DNA of 64,000 nucleotides, taken from contig JAAALK010000082.1 in the NCBI GenBank assembly GCA_019279435.1, forward strand, positions 11,052,594 to 11,116,593. The letters are read 5' to 3'. The translations under genes and the position numbers were made by a program. Source of the DNA: Zizania palustris. Lineage: Eukaryota; Streptophyta; Magnoliopsida; Poales; Poaceae. The stretch's first letter is position 1; every line of letters begins with the position of its first letter. Of this stretch, positions 23,901-34,800 are shown one piece after another. The notes under the pieces are model-generated. The model ran no database searches. It had not been told where the DNA came from and saw only the letters and a list, made by a program, of their open reading frames with translations.

Positions 23901-24060
23901 TCATTTTCTCAGAGATCACAATGAGAAGGGTGATATTGAACTTCAATATGTTGATACCCAACACCAGCTAGCCGATATTTTCACAAAACCCCTCGATGCT
24001 TCTCGGTTTGCCTACTTGCGTGGGGAACTTGGTATTTGTCACCCTTACGGCATTTTGTGA
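20947..24060 (+). CDS. Element F pol: GAG-pre-integrase, integrase, RT, RNase H
   Basis: A single open frame of 1036 codons from Met 20950 to TGA at 24058-24060, the best preserved enzyme frame in the window. Met 20950 is an internal residue of the HMTGDAAWF block, so the true N-terminus is lost at the breakpoint. GAG-pre-integrase is at about residues 115-165. Its zinc pattern ends CAPF at residue 160, where B has CHPC, so a ligand is missing. The integrase DDE triad is Asp188 (HMDTVGP), Asp251 (SDNGTEF) and Glu287 (VVERKN). RT spans about 560-800 with motif YVDN at 720-723 in place of YVDD. RNase H runs to the end (YSDADFAGC, AEAEY, CDNTSA, ADIFTKPL). The Asn should abolish polymerase activity even though the frame is open. 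Confidence 0.9.
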   Translation, partial: HMTGDAAWFSSLTTTKQREHITFGNNRRSRVKGKGVVRINSNFTLKDVALVENLGYNLLSVSQLLDEGFEVRFHRDTSQVLNSDGVVVCKIFRVGRVFGADFSESSGSSHCLVAHSTSELWKWHRRLGHMSFELLARLSALGLIRGLPKLKFEKNLVCAPFRHGKMIAALHSLVTTVMTEQPEELLHMDTVGPSRVSSLGGKWYVLVIVDDFSHYSWVFFLASKDEVFSHIRSLALRLFTELPGALKFIRSDNGTEFKNSLFVDFCLEHGIEHQFSAPRVPQQNGVVERKNRTLVEMARTMLDEHMTPRKFWAEAMNIACYISNRIFLRSILNLTSYELRFGRQPKVTHLQVFGCRCFILKRGNLDKFESRSSDGIFLGYTTHGHSYRVYNLETNTVIESCDVTFDESTPSVSSAFEQANEHGMEQTIFEEEDPGDFEDEPLLPSTSTPEADPASTTSAQGPEATTSTSVILDHSNAQVEGETASRREAPHHVKRMHPPEQIIGELDQRVTRSHAHFIDSAFVASFEPLDVSHALSDSSWMNAMHEELENFERNQVWSLVDPPPNVHFIGTKWIFKNKQGEDGTIVRNKARLVAQGYSQLEGIDFTETFAPVARFEAIRIFLAFATSQGFKLYQMDVKSAFLNGFIGEDVYVKQPPSFENPKYPHKVLKLHKALYGLKQAPRAWYDRLKSFLLERGYLMGSVDKTLFTLKHGKDFLLVQIYVDNIIFGGSSHALVVEFADTMSREFEMSMMGELTFFLGLQIKQSKQGTFVHQTKYTKDPLKKFDMADAKPLATPMATSVALDPDKDGEAVDQKESRSMIGSLLYLTATRPDIHFAVCLCAHFQASPRASHRQAVKRILRYLKHTLEFGIWYSASSSLCLRVYSDADFAGCRIDRKSTSGTCHFLGTSLVCWSFRKQSSVAQSTAEAEYVAAASCCSQILWMASTLRDFGLDYKSVPLFCDNTSAICIANNPVQHSRTKHIDVRYHFLRDHNEKGDIELQYVDTQHQLADIFTKPLDASRFAYLRGELGICHPYGIL

Positions 24061-25188
24061 GGGGGAGCTGATTTTAATTGTCTTGCATATGCTCATCATG
24101 TGTGAAATTGCATTTACATCTCTTGCACTTATATGCCTGATTATAATTCATGAAATCGTGTCAGCTCAGCTCTATTTAATATCTCTGAAACATTAATGTG
24201 CATGATGTTTTCTTTTCAAACTCAAATCATGCTCACTGCTTAATCTTGTATCTAGCATGTGAAGGCAAGACTGCTTTAGCTATCTTTTATCTGCTTGATA
24301 GCAAGACACTTTTTCTCTGGATGCTAATCATTGCAACTTGAAAAATGTTCTACATATTCATGGATATTCATAAAATGCTCAACAAATTATTCATTTAATC
24401 AAAATTCAAAAATCCATGATTTACATGCTTCAAGTTAAAAGATCCAGGTGGGTTTGTTTGTCGCACTACTCTATTCTAGACTGCTTACCATTGCACATTG
24501 GTCTGAACTGGAATAGTGTAGTGTCTGCCAAAATCATTGCCTTAAGCTTCTGATGGCTTTCATGCTTAGGCTTGGCCTGATTGGAAAGTATAAGGTGGAC
24601 AAACAAATAACCCCTGGCATTATGACAAGAACAACAAAATTCATCTGATCATCAAGTTTGCTTTTAATGCTCCACTTGAACTAGACTTGTCTAGAGTAGA
24701 AATTGACTAGCTTTGCGCAGTCCTTGCTATTACTTGTCTAGTTACCTTGATTGAGTGGTGAGGCTTTTATTTCCAAATGATAAAATCACATGTTGTCATC
24801 ATGTTTTTTAGAGAATGTTAAATTGAGCTGAGCACATTAAAATTTGGTATTAATGTTGGCATATTTTTGCTCTATATGTCTTTGCAATTCTGCTCATTTC
24901 AAAGCTTTGCATCTTTTCAATGCTCCTTGATGCTTGCATTGCCAAAGGGGGAGAAAATTTTGGGTTCTCTACAGCAAGGGGATGACTTAACTCAGGGGGA
25001 GTTTTTATCTTGAAAATGGGGAGATTTGCCGAAGGGGCTTTTACTCTGTTGAAAAGGGGGAGGAAATTCTTTTGTCAAGTGACATGATTTGGCTCGTTTC
25101 TGTGTTTTTATGGTCACTTGTGTGCTGAAATTTTTCATTTTTTCTTGAAATTGAATTTGGTTGTCAATGCACTCATCAAGGGGGAGAT
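24061..25188 (+). other. 3' untranslated region of element F
   Basis: About 1.1 kb without coding capacity. The block conserved in B, C and G is at about 24441-24620. Close to the LTR there are several polypurine tracts: AAAGGGGGAG (about 24945), CAGGGGGAG (about 24995), AAAAGGGGGAGG (about 25055) and the terminal CAAGGGGGAGAT (25178-25188), which primes plus-strand DNA synthesis next to the LTR. Confidence 0.75.
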
Positions 25189-27182
25189 TGAGAAACCAAG
25201 GGTTGGTTTCGGAGTCTGTGATGAGTGATTGACTGTGTTTAACCTTTGGTTCGAAGGGGTACCTCCGAAGGGGTTCGGAGGTTGGATCTCCGAAGGTGTT
25301 CGGAGGTTGTTTTGTTTGTTGCAGCTGTTGCAGTGGAGTGTGCCTGTCGGAGGGGTCCGACAGTACACGATGACTGGATTGTACCGAAGGTCTCGGTACC
25401 TTGGGCGGTACACCGGAGGGTGTGCCGAAGGTTGCTAACCCGGAGAGGTCTCCGGAGTACTGGATACACTTGTCTGCTTGTCTATGGTGCGCAGGGGACT
25501 TTGGAGGCTATAGATGGTTCGTATCAGGTGAACCTGGGTCAAGCGGGAGGCTTGATGCCAGGGGGGCAGGGAGCTCCGTCACGGAGGCTGCGAAGGGGTC
25601 TAGGTCAGACCTTGGCTCGAGGTGCACCAGGAGAAGGCAGTAAGTGCGGAGCGTGGCTCCGGGTGAAGGTACTCCGAGACGAAGTCCTCGGAGGCGAGGC
25701 ACTTCGAAGGGTACTCCAAATGGAGTGACTTTGGAGTATGGTGGATCTAAGTCCTCAGCAGAGGCAAGGTGTTCGAAGTGTGCTCCGGAGGGAGACACTC
25801 GAAGGTAACCGACGAAGGTCTCAGAAGTCGAGGTGCATCGAAGGCATGGTCCGGGTGAGGCTTGTCGAGTAGTGTGCTTGGGGAGAGACACTGCGACGAA
25901 GTGCTCATGGAATGCTTCATGCGGAGGCCTTGGACGAAGGAGGGACTTCGAAGGGTGGTACTCCGAAGGGGGCTTCGGAGTGAAGCAGGCTTCGGAGCGA
26001 GGCTAGCTCCAGAGTGAGGATGACTTGAGGTACTTTGGCCAGGCATGGCTTCGGTACACGGACTGACGGAGTTCGAGATGGGAGTAGCTGCGAAGCCGTG
26101 GTGGTCCACTCCGAGGGTGTTGGTGCGAAGGCTCAAGGGCTTTGACGGCTTCGGCTCAAAACCGTCACTGTATCGAAGGCTAACTTCGGTGAAGCGAAGA
26201 CCGTCAGGCTCAAGGCTTCTCACCGAAGCTACCGCACCCCTCGCATGCGAAGGGGGGCTCCAGAAAGGTCAAAGACTGCAAAGGCTGACATTGTCTGCTC
26301 TGCAAAAAGCTGACGCTGTCCCCTCTGCAAAGCTGACAGAGAAGCCTCCAAATAAAGTTGACTACCTTTTGTACCCCTCTATTCTGTAGAGACAAAACCA
26401 ATGTAAACCCTAGGGGTAAAGTAGTCAATTCACTTGGGTGAATAGTGGCTATAAATATGGCGGCTGGGTAGGTAACATTTAACACTTTGAGCATTCATTG
26501 TTGAGCTCCTGTACTAGCTTCCACATACTTTGTATTCATCCAGTGAGTTCATTTATTGTGTTCCTTGTTCAAGCAGCGAAGCCCTGCTTCTGTGTTGAGT
26601 TTCTGCTTGAGCTTGTTTGCATACCTCGCTAGTAGTAGTGCACCGAAGCCTGTCTAGGCGAAGTGTGTTTTGTGCGAAGTGTGCTTTTTAGTGTGCGTTC
26701 GCTCTGTGTAACAGGAGGCTAGACCTCGCTGCTTACTAGCGAAGCCCTGATCGAAGCCCGTTTTGCTTCTCGTGTCGAAGCCCTTAGCGAAGTCCGCATA
26801 GTGTGCGTTTAGACCTTCGTAGTACGAAGCCCAGCACCAGTTACTATCGCTAAGTATTTGGTCGAAGTCCTTAGAGGCTAGTCCACTCTTGCGAAGGGTG
26901 AAGTGCGAAGCCTGCTCAAAGCACCTTGTGTGCGGAGCCTGCACTAACTTAGCAGAGTTGTTTTCGCGGTTGTGGGTGGAGCGAAGTCTGCTTGACTTTG
27001 GACTTTTACTCCTTGCGAAGCCTGTGTTCGGAGCCATCAAATTCCTCCGAACCTGAACTTCGAAGGTTGTGTTCGAAGCCTGTTCCGTAGTAGACTGAAT
27101 TAAAACTGAAGGCTACTTTTTAGCCTGAAATTTTAAGAGCTCCCATTCACCCCCCCCTCTGGTCGCCGTTTCCGGTCCAACA
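25189..27182 (+). repeat. 3' LTR of element F (about 2.0 kb)
   Basis: TG at 25189-25190 and CA at 27181-27182. A hairpin GAAACCAA-GGG-TTGGTTTC occupies 25192-25210, with the TGATGAGTGATTG box just after. Two perfect hairpins built on CTCCGAA/TTCGGAG follow at 25261-25305. The LTR is dense in CGAAG/CTTCG, which creates long chance frames on both strands. TATAAATA is at 26450-26457. The last bases carry the CACCCCCCCTCTGGTCGCC box. The solo LTR at 58977-60976 is the same family on the other strand. Confidence 0.9.
26450..26457 (+). promoter_or_regulatory. TATA box of element F LTR
   Basis: TATAAATA in the context GGCTATAAATATGGCGGC. The same motif is at 59737-59744 (minus strand) in the related solo LTR. 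Confidence 0.6.
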
Positions 27183-29143
27183 GAATCACGCGTTTCTAAT
27201 GGAATCTTTTTGGGCTACTCCTTGCATGGTCACTCTTATCATGTTTTCAATCTTGAATCTAACACTATAGTTGAATCTTGTGATGTTTCATTCAATGAAA
27301 CATCTCCATGTGTTAGTTCTGATTTTGAGCTTGCGAGTGAGCGCGATATGAGTGAAATTCTTTTTGAGGAAGAAGATCGATTAGATGGTGAAGATCATGA
27401 TGTTGTACCACTACCTCCCTCTACGGCTTCTCCACAAGCTTCATCTACATCAATAAGAGGACCTGAAGATTCTACTTCAAGAATCTTAGAGCAAACTTCA
27501 GCAAGAGTTGATGGGGAGATTCTATCGCAGAGAGAAGCGTTGTTCACATTCAGAGAATGCATCCTCCTGAACAGATCATCGGCGAGTTAAATGAATGAGT
27601 AACCGGTCTCATACTCACTTCATTGATTCTGCTTTTGTCACAAATTTTGAACCATTAGATGTTAGTCATGCTTTGTTTGACGTGAGTTGGATCAACGCCA
27701 TGCATGCGGAACTTGAAAATTTTGATAGAAATCAAGTTTGGATTCTTATTGATCCACCCCTAACATTCATATCATTGGAACAAAATGGATTTTCAAAAAC
27801 AAACAGGGGAGGATGGAGCTATAGTAAGAAACAAGGCTAGACTTGTGGCTCAAGGGTATACTCAAGTCAAGGGGGTAGATTTTGAAGAAACATTTGCTCT
27901 GGTAGCTCGACTTGAGGCCATTAGGATCTTGCTTGCTTTTGCATCATCTCGTGGCTTTAAACTCTTTCAAATGGATGTAAAAAAAGTTTCCATAATGGTT
28001 TCATAGGAGAAGATGTGTATGTCAAGCAGCCTCATGGCTTTGAAAATCCCAAGTACCCCCATAGAGTTTTTAAACATCACAAAGCTCTATATGGGCTCAA
28101 GCAAGCTCTGAGGGCTTGGTACGATCGCCTTAGGACCTTCCTGATTGAGCACGGGTACAAAATGGGCTCTGTTGACAAGACCTTGTTCACTCTCATGCAT
28201 GTCAAAGATTTCTTACTCGTTCAAATTTATGTTGATGATATAATTTTTGGTGGTTCATCTCATACTCTTGTGGCCGAGTTTGCTGAATCCATGAGCAGGG
28301 AATTCGAACAAGTAACTTCACGCAAATCAAGCAAAATAAACAAGTAACTTTTGTTCATCACACAAAATACACTAAATACTTGTTAAAACGCTTTTACATG
28401 ACGATGCAAAACCACTTGCTACCCCAATGGGTACTTCAGTTGCACTTGATCCAGATCAAGTGGACCATAAGGAGTTCCGGAGCATGATCGGATCCCTCCT
28501 GTACTTGATGGCCACGAGGCCGGACATACACTTTGTTGTGTTTCTGTGTGCTCGTTATCAGGCTTCTCCCAGGGCTTCACATCGTCAAGCTGTCAAGTGC
28601 ATTCTAAGGTATCTCAAGCACACTCTTGAATTTGGCATTTGGTATTCTGCATCATCTTTATTATGCTTGAGAGGTTTTTCTGACACTGACTTTGCTGGAT
28701 GTCGTATTGATCACAAGAGTACTTTTGGGACATGTCATTTTCTAGGTTCTTCTCTTGTGTGTTGGTCTTCACGCAAACAGTCTAGCGTTGCACAGTCTAC
28801 AACCGAGGCTGAATATGTAGCTACCACTAAATGTTGCGCACAGATTTTGTGGATGGTTTCTACTTTGCGGGACATTGGGTTGGATTTTAAAAGAGTTCCA
28901 CTATTTTGTGACAACACAAGTGCACTTAGCTTAGCAAACAACCCAATACAACATTCTAGAATGAAGCACATTTACGTGCGTTATCATTTCTTAAGAGATC
29001 ACAATGAGAAGGGGGATATCGAATTGCGTTTTGTCGATACCCAGAATCAACTTGCAGATATTTTCATCAAGCCTCTTGATGCTTCTCGATTTGCATTTTT
29101 GAGGGGAGAGCTTGGTATTTGTCATCCTTATGGCATCATGTGA
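27183..29143 (+). pseudogene. Element E pol, 3' two thirds (broken)
   Basis: Copia pol beginning in the C-terminal part of integrase (NGIFLGYSLHGHSYHVFNLESNT), exactly where F's LTR ends. It continues through RT (KARLVAQGYTQVKGVDFEETF; QIYVDDIIFGG intact near 28220) and RNase H to the stop at 29141-29143 after GELGICHPYGIM. Frameshifts are seen near 27530, 27780, 27990 and 28310, and about 28310-28400 has lost sequence around the LGLQIKQ block. Its C-terminus resembles F (GICHPYGIL) rather than B, D and G (GVVYPF), so E and F are closer relatives. The first part of E is absent because F's left half is missing. Confidence 0.85.
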
Positions 29144-29550
29144 GGGGGAGTTGTGTAATTTTGCATATGCTTCTGGAATATGATTAATTGCTTTGACATG
29201 TACATCCTTTAGTGTGCCTTTTACAATTTTGTCTTATTCTCCTATTGATTATGCTTAGATTGAATACATCTAACTATATGTCTTGAGCATGGCTTTTATT
29301 TGTGAAATTTTGAAAATGATCACTACTTAGTCTGGAAACTAGCATGAATAGGCTAGGGTGCTTTTGCTATTCATTACATACTTGATAGCTTTGTCCTATT
29401 CACTTGGATACTAATATGCAACTTGATCCTGTTATGCTCAAAATTTAATAAAAAATAAAAAATGAAAAATGAGAATGATGAATGATGAAAATGAAACAAA
29501 AATATTTATCTTGTGATAAAATTGAAAACATCCAGGTGGGTTTGCGTAGT
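29144..29550 (+). other. Element E 3' untranslated region, cut by element D
   Basis: Non-coding. It contains an A-rich stretch (about 29445-29510) and the first bases of the conserved untranslated block (CATCCAGGTGGGTTTGCG), which is cut by D at 29551. GTAGT at 29546-29550 would be D's left target duplication; the right copy is outside the window. Confidence 0.6.
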
Positions 29551-30939
29551 TGAGGAGCCATGTTGAAGAGCATGGGCCTCATGGCTCCAGATGTGATGAG
29601 TGATTGTCAACAGAAGTCAAGGGGACATGAAGAGAAGACGGTGGACACATTGTTAGTTTTGGTGCAAAACTGACGACCGCTGATCTCCGATCTGACCATT
29701 CTGAGGCGACGCCGTAGCTGCTACGAAATCTCTGCATCAGGACAAGTTATCTTTATTTAGGATTTTACTATTTTTCCTTTAGGCCCACAGTCTATTAGTC
29801 TAGTCTGTAAAAAACCCTAAGGGAATTTTGGTCATTTCCATTTTATTTCAGCATCTATAAAAAACCCTAAGGGTATTTTTGTATTTTTCCTAGTCTATTG
29901 GGCTGCCTATAAATAGGGCCCCAATACCTAGGGTTAGGGTTACCCATTTTGAAAAACACTTTACCAATTTCAGAAATCTGTGGGTCACTTTCCCTTGCAT
30001 TTGTTTTTCATCCACCGAGTTCTTTCGTGCTAAAATCGCTGCCGCCGTCGTTCTCTTTATCTCCGGGCACTGTTTTTCTCTGGCCAATCAAGGCTTTCCT
30101 GGCAGAGTTGTGCGGCTTGGGGCTCCTGTCACGAGGCAGTGGTGCACGTAGCTAAGTCCTTCAGCCGAGGGGCACGGCTGGCTATGCTATCCATAGGTTG
30201 TAGCCTAGCTAGCACCACACGGCTGCTCTAGTGTTTGGCGGAGTCGTCGCTTGGCCAAAGCATCACGCAAGCTGGTTGGCTGCACAGTCTAGGTGGCAGA
30301 GCACAGGCATCGGCTATGCAAGGTGCATGTGCCTCAGTGCGGGGAGCCAGCAACAGCAGTAGCTCTCCTCGCGTGCGCACGACACATCTCGGCCTCGGCA
30401 AACGCAAAGCTTGGGCGTAAGACACGAGGTGTGTCACATCAAAACAGTAATCAACTTTTGATCCCTGTGAACTTGTACTCATTCTAGTAGATTGATCTGT
30501 GATAGTTTGATTTTCTGCAAGTTATTTAATACTTCTGATCGCTTTGTTTGCTTTGAGATATATTCTTTAGTAAGTTGTTATTCAGTTTGTAGTATGAGTG
30601 GTTATTGATGTGTTCCTGTATGTCTAGTGCATTCTGATTCATTTGCAAGTAAGTTTTGTCATATACATTTATTTTGTCTGCTTAAATGTCTGGGATGATT
30701 ACTCTTGAAATGCCTGTAATATAAATGCTTTGTTGATATGCCTTTAAGAACTTTTGTGGTATCTTTTCATTTAGAACACCGGTCATTTTTAGGCTAGATT
30801 AGTTTTAGCACCTATGATCCGTTTTGTGTCTATGGTTGTTTTGTTGAGGTGCGTTGAGTGTTGGGAGATGGCCATTGGTTCGAAAGAATTTTTTATGCGC
30901 CCATTCACCCCCCCTCTAGTCGCTACTTTTGGTCCTACA
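29551..30939 (+). repeat. 5' LTR of element D (about 1.4 kb)
   Basis: TG at 29551, CA at 30938-30939. Hairpin arms GGAGCCATG (29554-29562) and CATGGCTCC (29580-29588) mark the 5' end, followed by GTGATGAGTGATTG. TATAAATA is at 29908-29915, and the end carries the CACCCCCCCTCTAGTCGC box. Same subfamily as B's LTR. Frames such as 30228-30482 are chance. Confidence 0.9.
29908..29915 (+). promoter_or_regulatory. TATA box of element D LTR
   Basis: TATAAATA followed by GGGCCCC. The identical motif occurs at the matching place in B's LTR on the minus strand (12820-12827). Confidence 0.6.
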
Positions 30940-30953
30940 AGTGGTATGAGAGC
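30940..30953 (+). other. Primer binding site of element D
   Basis: AGTGGTATGAGAGC directly after the LTR. It differs at one base from TGGTATCAGAGC, the iMet primer site seen intact in B and G. Confidence 0.8.
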
Positions 30954-31003
30954 CTAGTTAGGGTTTTTCCATACCTTAACCGGTTCTAACCCAAGGTAGT
31001 GAT

Positions 31004-31498
31004 TGTTGGCGTAGAAGATTACGCTAACAGGTTTCTAGAGATTAGAAACTAACAAACGAAGTGTTTGTGAAGTAAACTATTTCAAGCCTCCGAATGGATA
31101 ATAGCTCAAAACAGTTCGAAGATCTGTATTGAATAACTCAGTATTAAATCCCCCTTACACGGTAAAACTGGGTGTATTATAGGCCAAAACCTTAAGGAAA
31201 AGACCCTTTTACCCCTCTGTTACAACCGACATAGTGGAAACTATTCGGTACCCTTAATAGGGCTAAAACGGTAAAAGACTAATCTAATGAGAAAGAAGAT
31301 AAATCTTCCATCCTAGCTGGCAAAGAAGCTCTCTGAAGAGTCAATGTTCGAAGATATACTCCGAACTAGAGTCTGCCTCTATCCTTCGAATTTGATCTAG
31401 CATACTTCCGGAGTTAGATGCTGGAAACCTTTGATTAAATCACGTGCCTTTGTCTTGTTGCAACAATGGCCCTGAGGATGAAGTATTTTCCCCCAGCA
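31004..31498 (-). repeat. 3' LTR of element H (495 bp)
   Basis: Aligns end to end with 55852-56347. It begins TGTTGGCGTAGAAGATTACG and ends CCCCCAGCA, where the partner ends CCCCCAACA. A TATA-like TATTTATA in the partner (about 56023) is damaged here. Confidence 0.95.
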
Positions 31499-31795
31499 GT
31501 AGACCCTCAAATACGTTTCTCCGCTATTTTTGTAACGTTAGGAGAGCAGTATGCGGAGATTCAATCATCCTCCGAAGTATGCGGAGATTCAAAACTTTGA
31601 ATCGACTTCTAAGAAAGTTACATTCGAACTATCTTGGAATTAACTTAAGGAAACAAAAAGCCTTTTAGACTTGGAAGAAAAAGCTGTTGGCTTTTTCCTT
31701 CCAGTAGAAGTTTCGCGATGCGTTAACTTTGCAAGGGGTAACGATCAAGAATGCGAAATGGCAAACGTAAACGGTAAAAAATCATGGGCCTGGGC

Positions 31796-31803
31796 TATAA
31801 ATA
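31796..31803 (+). promoter_or_regulatory. TATA box of the antisense gene in H
   Basis: TATAAATA in GGGCTATAAATAGAGGACCC, 95 bases before the ATG at 31898. It is on the opposite strand to H's own genes, so it would drive the antisense gene independently of the LTR. Confidence 0.6.
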
Positions 31804-31897
31804 GAGGACCCAGACACTTCTCGAATACCCTTCTCACCATCTTTGCGCATCCAAGCCCTAGCCTCTAGATTTCTGCTTTAGCAATCAGGGCGAGTTC

Positions 31898-34800
31898 ATG
31901 GCGAAGACAAGCTTCAAGGTCCCTGGGGCGGCTTCGGCCCTAGCCCGACAGCAGGCTGCAGCCGCGGCAGCGGCAGCAACAGCAGTGGCGGCTCCGACGG
32001 CGGCGGTAGAAGCACCAGTGGCGGCGCCAGCAAGGAATCCCCAATATGTCAGTCCTCACGATCTCCTCCCGACATCTTCGAAGTATTCGGACCAGTCTTA
32101 TCAACTGGGGCCATCTACTTGTAAGAGAGAGTCGATAGCAGCATTGGAGGGAAAGATTAGCTCATAGGTCATAATCCGGAAACCTAGAAAGGAGGCCATC
32201 CCTTCGCCAAGGCCTAGAGAAGTTGTGGTCTTCGAAGCGGGATTGGGACTCCCAACAGTTGACTTCCTGTCGGAGGTACTGGATTATTTCACATCACCCT
32301 TCCTCAATTATCTCTGAACGCAATAGCGCGCTTGGCCATCTTCGAATGGGCGCTGTGAGCTGAGGGCTGCGATGGAAGAGCAGAGATCTTCACAGCACTG
32401 CACAGGGCATCCTACCAACCAAAGACTTACCTAGGCCCTAGAGGAGAGAAGATCGTGGTAGCCTTCGGCAGCATCAACTTCCGGCTTCGGGATTAATTCC
32501 AACTAAGATTTCATGCGAAGGCCATCAATGCCATATGGTACACAGATTGGATCCTCCGATGGTTCTATGTCAAAGTTGGGGCAGGCAGTCCTCTGGCCGG
32601 ACCTCTACAGGACATAAACTTCTGAAGGGAAGCCTAAGTTCATCCAGATCCCAGCCAGCTCGAAGCTCGCCTCAGCCTGCTACAAAGGATTAGTCACCGC
32701 ATGAGCATGCGGGACTTAGCGGAGGAGTTCATCGGACTTCAAATTCCACCTCTGATGGCCAACTGTCCTATCACCTTCGAAGAGGACCCGGAGGGTGGAC
32801 TCCAAAAAATCTCTTCGAGCTCAAGCCCTGCAGGTAACTTTGGAAACAACATGTTCTATTTATATTTGTTTAATGAAATGACTAATGCCAACTTATCTTT
32901 CAGCTTCTCAAGCCCCCATGACTTTGGAGCAAGTTGTTCGAGCTTCGGAGAAGATTCTGGGAGTTCCAACTCCGGCCGAGAAGGAGTGGAGAATAAAGCT
33001 AGCGGGTAATTGGGAGCGGCTCAACCGAGTATGGGGGGTACTCGGAGTTGCTCCCCCTCCTCTTCCGGAATGGGTACCTTCAGAGCAAGGACCGAAGAAG
33101 AGGAAGGCGGAAGTCGGGACTTCAGCTCCGGTTAAGACCCCAGCAAAAAAGGTAGCCCGAAAGCCAAAAACTGTGGCGCCTTCAAGTCCGGTGGCCTTGG
33201 TCTCTGATTCCTCCAAAGATGAGGGGAGAGTTCTCCTCGACCTGATCACCGAAGATGAAACCTGGGCAGAGGTAAACACTAGGAACGCCGCAAACGCGCC
33301 AGATGTTCCAGGGAGTTCCGAACAAGCTTGAACTTCTAATATCCAGCTGGACTTGCCGCATGAAGAAGCCCCTATAACTGAAGGCGGAGTCGAAGTTACT
33401 GCTAGGCAAGATTCGATTCTGGACGAAGTGGTAGTTGTAGCTCCAAGAGAGGCTTCAACTGTCAACCCTTCAGTTCTAGGCTTCGAGTCTGATGAAGACT
33501 TCGGAGTGGCCTTTGACCCTCCAAGCAGCCCCATGCTCACCCGCCGACAGGACTTCAGAGGTAAACTTCGCATGAACCATTTGTTTCTTTTCCCTGCAAA
33601 ATTATGCAATATATAATACCTTTGTCTCGACAGGGTCCACTCCCATGGAAGTGGCACCTCCTGAAGATACGGCTCCTGGGACCTCAACATCTCCGGTGCC
33701 GATTCCAGAAGTTGCGTAGATGGGACCTGGAAAAGGTAAAGGCAAAATGAACCCCTTTCCTGCTCCGAATTCAGGACTAACTCCGTCTGAATCAACAGAC
33801 GAAGGTCAATCTACGGAGGGGGGCTACTCTATCGAGGTCTCTGAAGATGCAGCACAGCGGTCCAACCCCTCGCCGAACGAAGACGATCAGAGGGCTCTGT
33901 CCATGCTCCCCCTCCTAGCTTCTTTCCGGGAGCGAAGGACCGGACTTCGGACCCTGCTCGAGCCTTTAGATCGAGCCAACCGCAAAGTTGTGGAGACGGA
34001 CCTAGTGGCCATCCTTAGCGAAGCTGAGGGCTCGATGCTCAATGCAGCCTTGGAACGGGCAGCATACCAGGTACGAAGTATCTGCAAAACAAGATTAATT
34101 TCAACTTACGAATAATTTCTCACCTTGCTTTTTCCCTTCACAGCAAATAGTTTTGGCTCGAGCTGCAGCCATCTCGAACGAGCGCGGAAGTCTTCGTCTT
34201 CAGGAGAAGGTTACTGCTCTCCAGAGGAATCTTAACGTCTCCGAAGTTCGAGTTTCCCGCTTAGAAGAAATGGTTTCAGCGGAGAGGAGGGCCAGACAAA
34301 ATCTGGAGGCTGCGAATAAAAAACTCGAAGCCGAACAAATTGTGCTTCGGGCCGAGGTAGAAAAAATGCGGGCAGAGCACGCTACAGCAGGGGCTGAGCT
34401 AGTTAAGCTCTAAGAGGAAAAGGCTAAAGCTACGAAGGAAGCTAGCAACTTGATTAGCCAGAAGAGTTCTCTGTCTACGGAGGTAGCTAGGCTCTCCGCT
34501 GTAGCAGACGAACTGACTTTGGCAAGGGATGCTTTGATTGAAGATAAGGTGAAGTCGGAAAATGTAGCTGCAGAGGTCATGGACCATCTCTTAGGTGTTC
34601 TAGAGTACTTCGGTACTACTTGGACACTACCTTCGAATGACAATGTCCCCCTACTGCGACGGCTAAAAATGATCCAAGGAGCTGCGAAGATGATGAAGAC
34701 AATAGGTATTCGGTATGGAGAGATCTCCAGTCAAGTGGCTGCTCTCGGAGTACTTCGCTACTACGAAGATCTAGGGCTATCGATAACGCTAGACTCGGGG

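Larger units (their letters stand above)
20947..27182 (+). mobile_element. Element F: copia, 3' half only (pol, 3' UTR, 3' LTR)
   Basis: Begins abruptly in the pol frame at the C/F breakpoint and continues through a long open pol, an untranslated region with several AAGGGGGAG tracts, and a 2.0 kb LTR (25189-27182). The LTR follows a natural polypurine tract and is not flanked by a duplication on its left, so it is F's own 3' LTR rather than a later insertion. Its right flank GAATC begins element E. The 5' LTR and gag of F are missing. Confidence 0.8.

Noticed and set aside
25189..27182. F's LTR as the 3' LTR of element A
   Set aside because: Its sequence differs from A's 5' LTR (402-3618) over nearly its whole length, and the two are of different sizes. 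It belongs to the pol just upstream.
32908..33795. 295-codon minus-strand frame
   Set aside because: Shadow of the antisense gene's exons 2-3. The plus-strand reading has consistent introns and coiled-coil sequence.
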